Shown here in pieces: positions 6,594-15,480 of a stretch of DNA of 36,959 bases. Origin of the DNA: an uncultured Ruminococcus sp. (lineage in GTDB: Bacteria > Bacillota > Clostridia > UBA1212); assembly GCA_902792515.1 (NCBI GenBank), contig CADAZX010000021.1, positions 1 to 36,959 of the forward strand, read 5' to 3'. Under the pieces are notes generated by a model. It was not told the origin of the DNA and ran no database searches. It was given only the letters and a program-made list of their open reading frames with translations. The position numbers were made by a program, and so were the translations under genes. Numbering within the stretch: position 1 is the stretch's first letter; the number at the start of each line of letters is the position of its first letter.

Positions 6594-8165
6594 ATGGAAG
6601 AAAAGAAAGTCACAACCGAACATGAAGGACAACCGGAAACGCAGGAAAAAACGGACAAAAAGGCCGTGAGATCCCGCGTGCTTGCGGGTACCGCGTGGCT
6701 TTTTTTGGAGAAAGCGGGCGTCGGGATACTTGAGTTTGCGGTCGCGTGGGTGCTGGCGAGATTTTTCCTGGACCCGAAAGAGTATGCGGTGGTCGGAATC
6801 GCCGCGATATTCATAGCGTTCGCGAACCTTTTTGCGCAGGGGAGCTTCAGCTATTCGCTGGTACAGAAAAGCTCGGTCAGCGAGGACGACAGGTCGACGG
6901 TGTTCTGGATAGTGTCGGGCGGCGCGCTCGTGCTCTATGCGGTCCTGTTTTTCTGCGCGCCGCTGATTGCCGCGCTTTACAAGAATCCGGAGCTGACGGC
7001 GCTGACAAGGGTGCAGGGGCTGACGCTGCTGACGGACGCGCTTTGCGTGGTGCAGACGGCGATACTCACGCGGGAAATAAAATTCCGGAAAATATTTTTG
7101 AAGACGGCGCTGGCGGCGGTCTGCGCGGGAACGGTCGGAATCGTGTGCGCGGTTTCGGGGCTCGGCGCGTGGACGCTCGTTTTTCAGACGCTGACGGCGA
7201 GTGTGGTCGGGTGCGTGTTCCTGTGGATCGCGGTGAGGTGGAAGCCGAAAATGCGTTTTTCGGGCAGAAGCCTCAAGAGCATGTTCGGGTTCAGCTCGGC
7301 GATGCTCGCGGCCAACGTGATCAACAACGTGTACAGCAACACGCTACCGCTCGCGATGGAAAAAATCTACGCGGAGGCGACGCTCGGGTACTACAACAAG
7401 TCGAAAACGATCCCGTCAAAAATGAGCGACGCGATCAACTCGACCGTGGGAAGCATCGCGTTCCCGTCGCTTTCGGCGTTCCAGGACGAGCCGGCGCGCG
7501 CGAAGGAAATGATGCGGCGGTTTATAACGACAGGCTGCTTCGTGATGTTCGCGGTGATGGCGGGGCTGGCGGCGGTCGCGCAGCCGATGATACTTTTCAT
7601 CTACACCGAGAAGTGGGCGCGGAGCGTGGTGTTCATGCAGTTCGTCTGTATGTCGCTCGCGTTTTTGCCTATGGATAGCGCAAATCTGCAGGCGATAAAG
7701 GCGTTCGGGAAGGGCGGGACGTTCCTCGTGATCGAGGTCGTGAAGACCGTTCTGGGGCTGGCGGTGCTGGCAGTTTCGATGATTTTGACGGCGGGGAACG
7801 AAAACTCGCTGTACATCGTTCTGGCGGCGCAGGTCGGCGTGAACCTTGTCACGACGTACATCAACGCGATCCCGAACAAAAAAATACTCGGGTATCCTTT
7901 CCGGGAACAGCTGAAGGATGTGCTGCCGTCGCTGCTGCTGGCGCTCTTCATGGGCGTTGCGGTGTGGTCGGTGACGCTGCTGAAGCTCCCGAACCTCGTG
8001 ACGCTGCTGATCCAGGTGCCGCTCGGGATACTGATCTACGCGGGCGGCGCGAAGCTTTTCAAATTCGAGTGCCTCGAGTACCTGCTTGCGGTCGCGAAGG
8101 CGAAAATAAAGAAAAAGAGAATAGAGCCGGAAAATACCGGAAACGACACGGAGGCCGTGGAATGA
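6594..8165 (+). CDS. Oligosaccharide flippase, Wzx/MATE superfamily
   Basis: A 523-residue integral membrane protein expected to flip lipid-linked sugar units across the cytoplasmic membrane. It is hydrophobic throughout, with about 12-14 predicted segments, a charged N-terminal tail of about 25 residues and a basic C-terminal tail. Sequence features such as VLAGTAWLFLEKAG and GYYNKSKTIPSK are characteristic of the WzxC-type polysaccharide transporters, and the length fits. CGGACGG at 6583-6589 may serve as the ribosome site. Its last codons overlap the next gene by 4 nt (ATGA), implying translational coupling with the aminotransferase. It is distinguished from MurJ by the WzxC-like motifs, but without a search this is not certain. 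Confidence 0.85.
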   Translation: MEEKKVTTEHEGQPETQEKTDKKAVRSRVLAGTAWLFLEKAGVGILEFAVAWVLARFFLDPKEYAVVGIAAIFIAFANLFAQGSFSYSLVQKSSVSEDDRSTVFWIVSGGALVLYAVLFFCAPLIAALYKNPELTALTRVQGLTLLTDALCVVQTAILTREIKFRKIFLKTALAAVCAGTVGIVCAVSGLGAWTLVFQTLTASVVGCVFLWIAVRWKPKMRFSGRSLKSMFGFSSAMLAANVINNVYSNTLPLAMEKIYAEATLGYYNKSKTIPSKMSDAINSTVGSIAFPSLSAFQDEPARAKEMMRRFITTGCFVMFAVMAGLAAVAQPMILFIYTEKWARSVVFMQFVCMSLAFLPMDSANLQAIKAFGKGGTFLVIEVVKTVLGLAVLAVSMILTAGNENSLYIVLAAQVGVNLVTTYINAIPNKKILGYPFREQLKDVLPSLLLALFMGVAVWSVTLLKLPNLVTLLIQVPLGILIYAGGAKLFKFECLEYLLAVAKAKIKKKRIEPENTGNDTEAVE

Positions 8166-9313
8166 AACCGATTCAAGTGACAAAACCGAGCCTTCCGCCC
8201 TTTGAGGAGTACGCGGAGGAGATCAAAAAAATATGGGAGAACTACCGGCTGACGAACTTCGGGCCGATCGAGGAGCAGCTGAGAGAAGAGCTGGAAAACT
8301 TCTTGGGCGCGGTGCATCTCGTTTTGTTCACGAACGGACACCAGGCGCTGGAGGCGGCGCTCAAGGTGATCGTTGAGCGCAGGAAACGCGAGAAAAACGA
8401 GATCATAACGACGCCTTTTACGTTCGCTTCGACGACGCATGCGATCGCGGGGAGCGGGTTTACGCCGGTTTTTGCGGACATAGACCCGGTTACGTACACG
8501 CTCGACCCGGAAAAGGTCGAGAAGCTCATCGGGCCGGGAACGCGGGCGATCGTGCCGGTCCACGTTTACGGAACGGTTTGCGATACGGAGGCGTTCGACA
8601 GGATTTCCAGGAAATACAATATTCCGGTCATTTACGACGCGGCGCACGCTTTCGGAGTCAGGACGAAAGACGGACGAGGGGCGGGAACGTTCGGGACCGC
8701 TTCGATGTTCAGTTTCCACGCGACAAAGGCGTTCAACACGGTTGAAGGCGGCGCGGTGGCGGTGAAGGACGCGGAAACGGCCGCAAGGCTCAAGCAGTTC
8801 TGCAATTTCGGACTGGGAGACGGCGGCGACGCTGAGATAGCGGGCACGAACGCGAAAATGACCGAATTCGCGGCGGCTATGGGAGTTTGCAACCTGCGCC
8901 ACATCGGAGAAGTCATTAAGAAGCGCGAGAAGATCTGCAAAACGTACACGGAACTACTTACGGAGGGCGACAACGGCTTCGACCCCGCCACCGGCATTTC
9001 CGGGAAATACGGGATAAAGCTCCTGCCGAAACAGGAGGGAATCGTCCCGAACTACGCGTATTATCCGGTCGTTTTACCCGGAAGCAACAAGGCGGAGCTG
9101 GCCGCGGAAATGCTGGCGGCGGAAAACATTTTCGCGCGCAGATACTTTTTCCCGCTCACGTCCGACTTTTCGTGCTACAGCCACCTGAAACACGGCCGTA
9201 CGCCGGTCGCGGACAGGATATCGGCAAACGTTCTGTCGCTGCCGCTCTACGCCGACATGACCGGCGAGGACGTCGTCAGGGTGACGAGAGTTCTGCGCAG
9301 AATAATAAGGTAA
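8162..9313 (+). CDS. DegT/DnrJ/EryC1/StrS-family sugar aminotransferase
   Basis: A 383-residue PLP enzyme of the family that converts keto-sugar nucleotides to amino sugars for surface glycans. The Schiff-base lysine is Lys189 in SFHATKAFNTVEGGA; Asp159 in VIYDAAHAFG is the expected partner of the pyridine nitrogen. The substrate-loop motif FTFASTTHAI is present near 86-95. The start is the ATG overlapping the flippase stop; a longer upstream extension would only be flippase sequence in another frame. The coupling suggests that the exported unit carries an amino sugar, but the actual substrate cannot be read. Some family members are dehydratases; these replace the lysine with histidine, which is not the case here. 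Confidence 0.88.
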   Translation: MKPIQVTKPSLPPFEEYAEEIKKIWENYRLTNFGPIEEQLREELENFLGAVHLVLFTNGHQALEAALKVIVERRKREKNEIITTPFTFASTTHAIAGSGFTPVFADIDPVTYTLDPEKVEKLIGPGTRAIVPVHVYGTVCDTEAFDRISRKYNIPVIYDAAHAFGVRTKDGRGAGTFGTASMFSFHATKAFNTVEGGAVAVKDAETAARLKQFCNFGLGDGGDAEIAGTNAKMTEFAAAMGVCNLRHIGEVIKKREKICKTYTELLTEGDNGFDPATGISGKYGIKLLPKQEGIVPNYAYYPVVLPGSNKAELAAEMLAAENIFARRYFFPLTSDFSCYSHLKHGRTPVADRISANVLSLPLYADMTGEDVVRVTRVLRRIIR

Positions 9314-9315
9314 TT

Positions 9316-10089
9316 ATGAAATATATAGACACTCACGCACATTATAATGACGAGGCGTTTTCGGAGGACCGGGAGAGCGTTCTTGAGGAGATACGGGAGG
9401 CGGGCTGCGAGGCGGTCGTGAACTGCGCGGAGGACTACCCGAGCTCGCTCGAGTGCGTAAAGCTCGCGGAGGAACATCCGTTCGTTTTCGCGGCGGCCGG
9501 TATCCACCCGCACAAGGCGTTTACGTATTCTCCGGAAATAATGGAAAAAATCGAGGCGCTGGCGAAGCACCCGAAGGTCGTCGCGATCGGGGAGGCGGGG
9601 CTTGACTACCACTACGACTTCTCGCCGCGCGACGTTCAGAAGGTCTGCTTCGCGGAAAATATCAGACTTGCGAAAAGGACGGGAAAGCCGGTGGTCGTGC
9701 ACGACCGCGAGGCGCACGAGGACACGCTTGAGATCATGAAAAACGAGCGGATTCCCGAGGGGGGAGCGGTGCTCCACTGCTTCTCGGGGAGCGCGGAGAT
9801 GGCGAAGATCGTCGCGAAACACGGGTGGTACTTTTCGATAGGCGGCGCGGTCACGTTCAAGAACGCGAGGCGGGTCATCGAGGCGCTGGCGGTGATTCCC
9901 GACGAGCTGCTGATGCTCGAGACAGACTGCCCCTACATGACGCCGGTCCCGTTCCGCGGCACACGCAACAATTCGGCGCTGATTCCCTACACGGCGGCGG
10001 CGATCGCGGAGGTAAAAGGCGTTTCCGCGGAGGAGATCTGCGAACTTACGACAGCCAACGCGAAAAGGTTTTTTGGTATAAATGTCTAA
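9316..10089 (+). CDS. tatD: TatD-family metal-dependent hydrolase/DNase
   Basis: A 257-residue cytoplasmic TIM-barrel hydrolase, usually a 3'-5' exonuclease acting in DNA repair and turnover. Metal-binding residues are visible: His7 and His9 in DTHAHYND, Glu in GEAGLDYHYDFSP, His in VVHDREAHED, His in AVLHCFSGS and Asp in LETDCPYMTPVPFRG. The start is set by the conserved MKYIDTHAHYND opening; AAGG lies 5 nt upstream and the previous gene's stop lies 2 nt upstream, so it is co-transcribed. It precedes the YabE-like gene, as yabD does in Bacillus subtilis, so here a sugar operon is joined to a conserved housekeeping cluster. Confidence 0.93.
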   Translation: MKYIDTHAHYNDEAFSEDRESVLEEIREAGCEAVVNCAEDYPSSLECVKLAEEHPFVFAAAGIHPHKAFTYSPEIMEKIEALAKHPKVVAIGEAGLDYHYDFSPRDVQKVCFAENIRLAKRTGKPVVVHDREAHEDTLEIMKNERIPEGGAVLHCFSGSAEMAKIVAKHGWYFSIGGAVTFKNARRVIEALAVIPDELLMLETDCPYMTPVPFRGTRNNSALIPYTAAAIAEVKGVSAEEICELTTANAKRFFGINV

Positions 10090-10368
10090 AAAACGGCGCG
10101 AAACAAGGCGCGAAAAAGCGGAATTTTTGTGCAAAAGAAACAAAATTTCATTTCCGGTGTTGACGGGAGCGCCGCGGAAATAATAAAATATCTGCGGAAT
10201 ATGCGCCTGCGGACGGCGGCGAATGCCACGTTCCGGAACGCGGTTACAAAAGATGAAGCACCCGCGCTTTGAAAAAAAGCGGGGCGGTAAAGCGCAAAAA
10301 TATAATAGACCGGTCGAGGCCGGAGCGGTTCATTTTTGTGACTCGCAAGGGAAGGAGAATTCGCAGGC
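10090..10368 (+). promoter_or_regulatory. Intergenic region upstream of the YabE-like gene
   Basis: There is no gene here. A possible promoter is TTGACG (10160-10165), an 18-bp spacer and TAAAAT (10184-10189). A second TATAAT stands at 10301-10306 without a good -35. Between them, CCCGC-GCTTT and AAAGC-GGGG (10261-10284) can fold into a hairpin, but it has no T tract. In other Firmicutes yabE-type genes can carry a c-di-AMP riboswitch; its conserved motifs were not found here. Confidence 0.4.
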
Positions 10369-11766
10369 ATGTTTAAAAATGTGCTGAACACAATCAAAAA
10401 ACACAGTGTAGCCGTGAAGCTTTATTGCGTCGCGTTTACACTTGTTTTTACGTTGACCGTTGTGCTCGGTTTTGTCGCGAATGTCATTCCCGAGGGCGGG
10501 AAGATTCAAATCGTCAGGAACTCGCTTACGGTTACCGTCGACGGCGACTGTGAGACCGTTGCCGACGCGCTCGAACTCGCGGGCATCAAGCTCACAGAGA
10601 GCGAATACCTGAACTGCTCCCTCTCCGACAGCGCGGACGAGGTTGGCGTGATCGTTATTTCCCGGAAATCCGCGGGAGAAGGCGAAAACGCCGCGCAGAC
10701 GGGCGTCGACACGAAGACCGACATAAAAGACTGGACCGGAAATGACGGCGAGGGCGGGGAAAACCCTGAAGACTTTGCCGGCGACGGTCAAAACGGCCAA
10801 AAAGACGTTCCCGGTAACAACAACGGCGACAATGATGACGGCGACGATTACGAACCGCCCGTTACGCCCGCCCACTACTCATCGGCCGGCGAAGGCAGCG
10901 AGGACGAGCCTGTCACATCTATGCCCACAGTGACGCCCACCGCGACACCGTACGTTACCGAGAAACCTACCGAAAAACCGACTCCGGCGCCCACAGACGT
11001 GCCCACAGAAGTCCCGACTCAGGCCCCCACTGCGACGCCTGAGCCCACCGAGCCGCCCACGCCGACTCCCGAGCCCACCCCGACCCCCGAACCCACCCCT
11101 GTCGTAACGATCGACTGGAAGGACATTCCCGAGGAAGTGGATTTCGACACGGTATATATTGACGACGAGACGATGGCCAAAGGCGACACCAGGGTCGTTT
11201 CCGAGGGCGAAAAGGGCATCATCACCAAGGTTTGGGAGATCACGTTCGTTGACGGAAAAGAGGAGTCCAGAAGACTCGTGGCCGTGAAGAACACGAAGGA
11301 CCCCGTGAGCCGCGTTGTGGCGTGCGGAACGATCGACACGTTCACGGACAGCGAGGGCAGAAAAGTGATGTTCAGGCGCCAGATAGTCGGCGACGCGACC
11401 GCCTACAGCAATTCGGGCTGGGGCGACGCGATCTACTACGGGGCGCAGCTTGGCGGTCTCACGGCAAGGTGGGGCGTCATCGCGGTCGACCCTAAGGTGA
11501 TCCCGCTCGGCTCGAAGGTCTACGTTCAGGGCCTTTACGGTATCAACGACTACGGCTACGCGATAGCGGCCGACACGGGCGGAAGCTACATTCAAAACAA
11601 GCGTATCGACGTATACATGGACGACCTGACGCTTATCGACATCTGGGGCGTCAGAGACGTCATCATCTACATCCTCGAAGACCAGACGGTCGACGTTTTT
11701 GAACTGCGCGGCAATTCGAAGTGGATTCCGCCCGAAAAGTACGGATATGTGCCCACAGAGACCTGA
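10369..11766 (+). CDS. YabE-like cell-wall protein with DUF348, G5 and 3D domains
   Basis: A 465-residue exported protein likely to act on peptidoglycan. Residues 17-40 form a membrane or signal segment. Residues 45-100 look like a DUF348 domain (SLTVTVDGDCETVADAL). Residues 101-245 are an acidic, then Thr/Pro-rich linker. Residues 246-325 are a G5 domain (VDFDTVYIDDETMAKGDTRV). Residues 335-440 are a 3D domain with the three aspartates intact: Asp374 in VDP, Asp402 in ADTGG and Asp414 in RIDVY. 3D domains share a double-psi barrel with lytic transglycosylases such as MltA. AAGGAG lies 12 nt before the ATG. In Bacillus the order is tatD-yabE-rnmV-ksgA; here rnmV is absent and rsmA follows directly, overlapping this gene's end. 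Confidence 0.88.
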   Translation: MFKNVLNTIKKHSVAVKLYCVAFTLVFTLTVVLGFVANVIPEGGKIQIVRNSLTVTVDGDCETVADALELAGIKLTESEYLNCSLSDSADEVGVIVISRKSAGEGENAAQTGVDTKTDIKDWTGNDGEGGENPEDFAGDGQNGQKDVPGNNNGDNDDGDDYEPPVTPAHYSSAGEGSEDEPVTSMPTVTPTATPYVTEKPTEKPTPAPTDVPTEVPTQAPTATPEPTEPPTPTPEPTPTPEPTPVVTIDWKDIPEEVDFDTVYIDDETMAKGDTRVVSEGEKGIITKVWEITFVDGKEESRRLVAVKNTKDPVSRVVACGTIDTFTDSEGRKVMFRRQIVGDATAYSNSGWGDAIYYGAQLGGLTARWGVIAVDPKVIPLGSKVYVQGLYGINDYGYAIAADTGGSYIQNKRIDVYMDDLTLIDIWGVRDVIIYILEDQTVDVFELRGNSKWIPPEKYGYVPTET

Positions 11767-12649
11767 CGGATTTACCGGAAAAAATGAATCAAAAAGAGAC
11801 TCTCAGGCGGCCGGCGGTGAGTTCATCCGGCCCAAGAAGAGTCTCGGCCAGAATTTCCTGAACGACACGCGCGTTGTTCAGGATATTCTTTGTGCGGCAG
11901 AGCTTGGCGAAAATGACGCGGTCATAGAGGTCGGCCCGGGGCTCGGCGCGATGACCGGAAAACTCGCGGAACAGGCAGGATTCGTCGCGGCTGTGGAGAT
12001 TGACACCGCCCTTATTCCGGCGCTGAAAAAGCTCGAGGAGCGCTGCGGGAACCTGGCTGTAATAAACCGGGACATTTTGAAAACGGACGTCCGGAAGGAC
12101 ATAATTGAAGGCTTTTTTTTGCCGCGCGGCCTTGGCGGGAGCGTTAAGGTGGTCGCGAACCTGCCCTATTATATTACGACCCCGATCGTTATGAAGTTCC
12201 TGGAGGAGAACTCCGCGGACATCGACTCGCTCGTGATAATGGTCCAGAAGGAGGTCGCGGAGCGTATGACGGCAGATCCCGGGGGCAAGGACTACGGCGC
12301 GATGACGGTGACGGTGAACTACTTTTCCGAGCCGGAGATAATGTTCACGGTGCCGCCGCACTGCTTTTACCCGAGACCCGGCGTTGATTCCGCGGTCGTG
12401 AGGCTGAAAATGCGCAAAGAGCCGCCGTTTGAACTGATAAGCCGCGACCACTTCTTTTTGACTGTCAGGGCCGCGTTTTCGCAGCGCAGAAAGACCCTCA
12501 CCAACGCCCTCGCCAACGCGCCGTATATGAACGTGACGCGCGAAAAGGTGGCGGAGGTTCTGGCGAAAATGGGGAAAGACGTGATGGTGCGCGGCGAGCG
12601 GCTGAGCCCGGCGGAGTTCGGACAGTTATCGAATTTACTAATCAAATGA
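11747..12649 (+). CDS. rsmA: 16S rRNA dimethyladenosine transferase RsmA (KsgA)
   Basis: It dimethylates two adjacent adenines in the 3' terminal hairpin of 16S rRNA using S-adenosylmethionine. The family signature SLGQNFL lies at residues 32-38, the SAM motif EVGPGLGAMTG near 61-71 and the catalytic NLPYY at 138-142. About 300 residues is slightly long. The start is uncertain: the only in-frame ATG near the signature (11747) lies inside the preceding gene, lacks a ribosome site, and adds a 25-residue leader unlike the family. The ATG at 11784, just past the preceding stop, reads another frame and stops after 25 codons. Either the unusual overlap is real, a non-standard start is used, or there is a frameshift near 11784-11820. 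Confidence 0.92.
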   Translation: MCPQRPDGFTGKNESKRDSQAAGGEFIRPKKSLGQNFLNDTRVVQDILCAAELGENDAVIEVGPGLGAMTGKLAEQAGFVAAVEIDTALIPALKKLEERCGNLAVINRDILKTDVRKDIIEGFFLPRGLGGSVKVVANLPYYITTPIVMKFLEENSADIDSLVIMVQKEVAERMTADPGGKDYGAMTVTVNYFSEPEIMFTVPPHCFYPRPGVDSAVVRLKMRKEPPFELISRDHFFLTVRAAFSQRRKTLTNALANAPYMNVTREKVAEVLAKMGKDVMVRGERLSPAEFGQLSNLLIK

Positions 12650-12670
12650 CACTATAAATAACATAAAAAT

Positions 12671-12704
12671 CGCGCCGCGGAACCGATAATTGCTCCGCGG
12701 CGCG
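12671..12704 (-). terminator. Intrinsic terminator between convergent rsmA and asnA
   Basis: CGCGCCGCGGA pairs perfectly with TCCGCGGCGCG (11 bp). Read on the minus strand the hairpin is followed by ATTTTTAT, so it mainly serves asnA. On the plus strand the tail is poor in T, though the stem may still slow transcription from rsmA. Confidence 0.85.
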
Positions 12705-12733
12705 TTCGATATATTCCTGCGTGGAGATTCCTT

Positions 12734-13741
12734 TTAAAGCAGTGGAACGCCTTTTGCGGCGCAGACCGCCACCGTCTCGTCGTCCCATATGCTCGACTGG
12801 ACCTCGCCGATGTGCGCGCAGCCCAGCATCAGCATGCAGAGGCGCGACTGGCCGATTCCGCCTCCGATCGTGAGCGGGAGCTCGCCGTTAAGGAGCATTT
12901 TGTGGAAGGGAAGCTCGCGCCTGTTGTCGCAGCCCGCGAGTGTCAGCTGCCTGTCGAGGGATTCGGGGTCGACGCGGATTCCCATCGAGGATATCTCCAC
13001 GGAACGGTCCAGCGTGTCGCTCCACAGGAAAATGTCGCAGTTGAGGTCCCAGTCGTCGTAGTCCGGCGCGCGGCCGTCGTGGGGCTTTCCTGATTTCAGC
13101 TTGCCGCCGATCTGCATGATGCAGGCGGTCGGGTGCTCTTTTGTGAAAATGTCCTCGCGCTGATGCGGCGTGAGGGCGGGGTAGAGGTCCTCAAGCTCCT
13201 GCGATGTAATGAAGGCCACGTCGCGCGAAAATGAAGTGCGGAGCTGGGGGTAGTGAACCTTCAGCGTGTCGGCAGTGTCGCAGACCGCGCCGACGCACGC
13301 GCGCACAATGAGCTTCAGAAAGTCAAGGTTGCGGTTTTCGCGGGTGATGATCTTTTCCCAGTCCCACTGGTCGACGTAGATCGAGTGGATGTTGTCCGGC
13401 TCCTCGTCGCGGCGGATCGCGTTCATGTCGGTGTAGAGACCGTTGCCGACGCTGAAATTGTAGCGCTTGAGGGCGAGGCGCTTCCACTTCGCGAGGGAGT
13501 GGACGACCTGGGCCTCGGTGCCGATGGCGGGAATGTCGAAAGAGACAGGCCGCTCGTAGCCGTTCAGGTTGTCGTTGAGACCTGACGCTTCGGTGACGAA
13601 AAGCGGCGCGGAGACGCGTTTTAAATTGAGCGCCGCGGCAAAATTGTCCTGGAATGTCCTTTTTATAAAGGCGATCGCCCGCTGGGTGTCGTAGGCGTCG
13701 AGAGACGGTTTGTAGTTTTCGGGAATATAAGTCTTGCTCAT
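12734..13741 (-). CDS. asnA: Aspartate-ammonia ligase (asparagine synthetase A)
   Basis: It makes asparagine from aspartate, ammonia and ATP in the cytoplasm. At 335 residues it matches the family. The enzyme has a class II aminoacyl-tRNA-synthetase-like core; characteristic stretches include APLFVTEASGLNDNLNG, FDIPAIGTEAQVVHSLAKWK, DMNAIRRDEE and the C-terminal GGGIGQSRLCMLML with the motif-3-like arginine. GGAG lies 10 nt upstream of the ATG on the minus strand, and a promoter sits about 95-120 nt upstream. The leader is too short for a T-box, but it holds a small CTGC/GCAG hairpin. It is a single-gene transcript with its own terminator, convergent with rsmA. Confidence 0.96.
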   Translation of the reverse strand: MSKTYIPENYKPSLDAYDTQRAIAFIKRTFQDNFAAALNLKRVSAPLFVTEASGLNDNLNGYERPVSFDIPAIGTEAQVVHSLAKWKRLALKRYNFSVGNGLYTDMNAIRRDEEPDNIHSIYVDQWDWEKIITRENRNLDFLKLIVRACVGAVCDTADTLKVHYPQLRTSFSRDVAFITSQELEDLYPALTPHQREDIFTKEHPTACIMQIGGKLKSGKPHDGRAPDYDDWDLNCDIFLWSDTLDRSVEISSMGIRVDPESLDRQLTLAGCDNRRELPFHKMLLNGELPLTIGGGIGQSRLCMLMLGCAHIGEVQSSIWDDETVAVCAAKGVPLL

Positions 13742-13835
13742 TTTCGTGCTCCGGAATGATTAATTCGCGGCCTGACTGCTGCGGCAGGGCGTTTCAGCCC
13801 CGGTGCGCTTAAGGCGGGCCGTTTTCGACTTAACA

Positions 13836-13864
13836 AGTGTAGCAAACTTTGGTACTAAAATCAA
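13836..13864 (-). promoter_or_regulatory. asnA promoter
   Basis: On the minus strand TTGATT (13864-13859), a 17-bp spacer and TACACT (13841-13836). The resulting leader to the asnA ATG is close to 90 nt. Confidence 0.6.
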
Positions 13865-13940
13865 TTTGTTTTTGGGGAGCAGTGACCGGGAAGGAGACGC
13901 GCTAGGAGAGGCGCTGCGAGACGCGCTGAGACGAAAAAAC

Positions 13941-13969
13941 TTGACAAAGGCGGAAGGATATTGTAAACT
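13941..13969 (+). promoter_or_regulatory. Sigma-A-type promoter for the secreted protein at 14049
   Basis: TTGACA (13941-13946), a 17-bp spacer and TAAACT (13964-13969). It is divergent from the asnA promoter, with the two -35 boxes about 75 bp apart. Confidence 0.75.
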
Positions 13970-14048
13970 GAATACGATTTTTGATTTGATCCGCGGAGGA
14001 GCGCTTAAGCCCCGAGCGGGAAGTATATTTTTGAAAAGAGGAGTTAAT

Positions 14049-15404
14049 ATGAAGAGAGTATTGGCTTTAGTAATCACGCTGCTTATGGTCGCGTCATTAA
14101 TGCCTTTCGCGGCGTCTGCCGAAGAAATCGCGGACGTTGACGGATATGAAGGAAAAGCATATGTCATTTTCGACAACATCTGCGCGAATGAAGAGACGAA
14201 TCTTTTGAGCCCGCTCGGCGGCGCATCCGCTTGGATAGTCGAACACGACAGCGTTATCGAGGACACCGAAAGCGCTTACCGGTCGATCTTCTTTACCGGC
14301 TGGGTCGCGTTTGACCAGGAGATCAAGGGCTTCGGATACAGAATCGACGACGGCGAGATCGTTTATAAAGACGAGTTCAAGCGTGAAGCTGATGAAGCTG
14401 TCATGGCTGCCGCGGCGAGCGTTCCCTGCGACTATGCTTCGAGATACGTTATCGGAATTCCTACGGAGGGTCTTAAGGGCGCTCACACGCTGAACACCTT
14501 CGTGAAGCTCGCGGACGACAGCGTGTATATGATCGTTCGTCAGGGACAGGAAGTCGGCGCAATTTATAAGGGACCCGAAGATCCCGACGCGACCGCCACC
14601 CCGGCTCCCGAAGCGACCCCCGAAACAGGCGAGTCCGAAAACGCGCCCGGAGTGTGGCTGACGTTCGACGAGGAGGAGAAATATCCCGACCTTTTCAACA
14701 ACGGACACGGAATGGCCGCGGATGAGTTCGACGAGGACAAAAAGTGCCAGATCATCGCAGTGGACGCAGGCGACGACCCGTATATCGCGCTCAACATCGG
14801 CGGTGCGATCATAGATTATTTTGAGGACGGCGTGGACTGCGACGAGTACAAGGTAATTCAGTTCGGCGTCAAGATCGATCCCACAGCGGGAAAGAACGGC
14901 CAGCTCTATTACACCAACGAAAACGAAGGCAACTTCAACGAAGGCATGGCAATCGCGTTCAACTACAAGTCGACCGATGAATTCCAGCCGCTGACGATCA
15001 ACTTCACCAGAATGAAGAAGTGGACGGGTCTGCTCGGACAGGTCAGATTTGACGGCTTCGGATCGACCGAGGTGGAGACAGACATAGAGCTCTACTACGT
15101 CGCGTTCTTCAAGACGAAGGATCAGGCCGACGCGTTCGGAAAGCTGTTTGCCGAAAAGGGCTACGACGCGTTCCCGGTGATCGCGACGCCTACGCCGAAA
15201 CCGACGAACACGCCTTCCCCCACGCCCACGGCCACTCCGGAAGAGACCGACGAGCCCGAAGCGACGACCGCTCCGACCGTTACCGAGGCGCCGAAGGACA
15301 ATGACAAACCGAAGAAGGGCTGCGGAAGCTCTGTTGTATGCGGCGGCGTTCTCGTCTGCCTGCTCGGTGCCGCAGTCGCGGCTTTCGGAAAGAAGCGTTA
15401 CTGA
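14049..15404 (+). CDS. Surface protein with two beta-domains and a Cys-containing C-terminal anchor
   Basis: A 451-residue exported protein. AGAGGAG lies just upstream of the ATG. The signal peptide is about residues 1-23 (ending AASA). A first globular domain spans about 30-178 (with FFTGWVAFDQEIKGFGYRID). A short Pro/Thr linker follows at about 180-197, then a second beta-rich domain at about 198-375. A longer Thr/Pro/Glu linker leads to the C-terminus, where KPKKGCGSSVVCGG is followed by a hydrophobic stretch and GKKRY. This Gly-Cys/hydrophobic/basic layout resembles a sorting signal or plain membrane tail but has no LPXTG. I recognise no catalytic residues; the second domain resembles carbohydrate-binding beta-sandwiches, which is a weak inference. 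Its neighbour is a GH99-like lipoprotein in the same direction. Confidence 0.7.
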   Translation: MKRVLALVITLLMVASLMPFAASAEEIADVDGYEGKAYVIFDNICANEETNLLSPLGGASAWIVEHDSVIEDTESAYRSIFFTGWVAFDQEIKGFGYRIDDGEIVYKDEFKREADEAVMAAAASVPCDYASRYVIGIPTEGLKGAHTLNTFVKLADDSVYMIVRQGQEVGAIYKGPEDPDATATPAPEATPETGESENAPGVWLTFDEEEKYPDLFNNGHGMAADEFDEDKKCQIIAVDAGDDPYIALNIGGAIIDYFEDGVDCDEYKVIQFGVKIDPTAGKNGQLYYTNENEGNFNEGMAIAFNYKSTDEFQPLTINFTRMKKWTGLLGQVRFDGFGSTEVETDIELYYVAFFKTKDQADAFGKLFAEKGYDAFPVIATPTPKPTNTPSPTPTATPEETDEPEATTAPTVTEAPKDNDKPKKGCGSSVVCGGVLVCLLGAAVAAFGKKRY

Positions 15405-15480
15405 TAAAGGCGGTTCTTACCACGGCGGCTTTTGTAACGCCGGTTCTTGTAACCGCGTTGCATGTAACAGCGCTTTAATA

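Noticed and set aside
10090..10368. c-di-AMP (ydaO-type) riboswitch before the YabE-like gene
   Set aside because: Expected from the gene type, but the conserved motifs could not be found.
13742..13835. T-box leader for asnA
   Set aside because: The stretch from the predicted transcript start to the ATG is about 90 nt, too short, with no T-box sequence.
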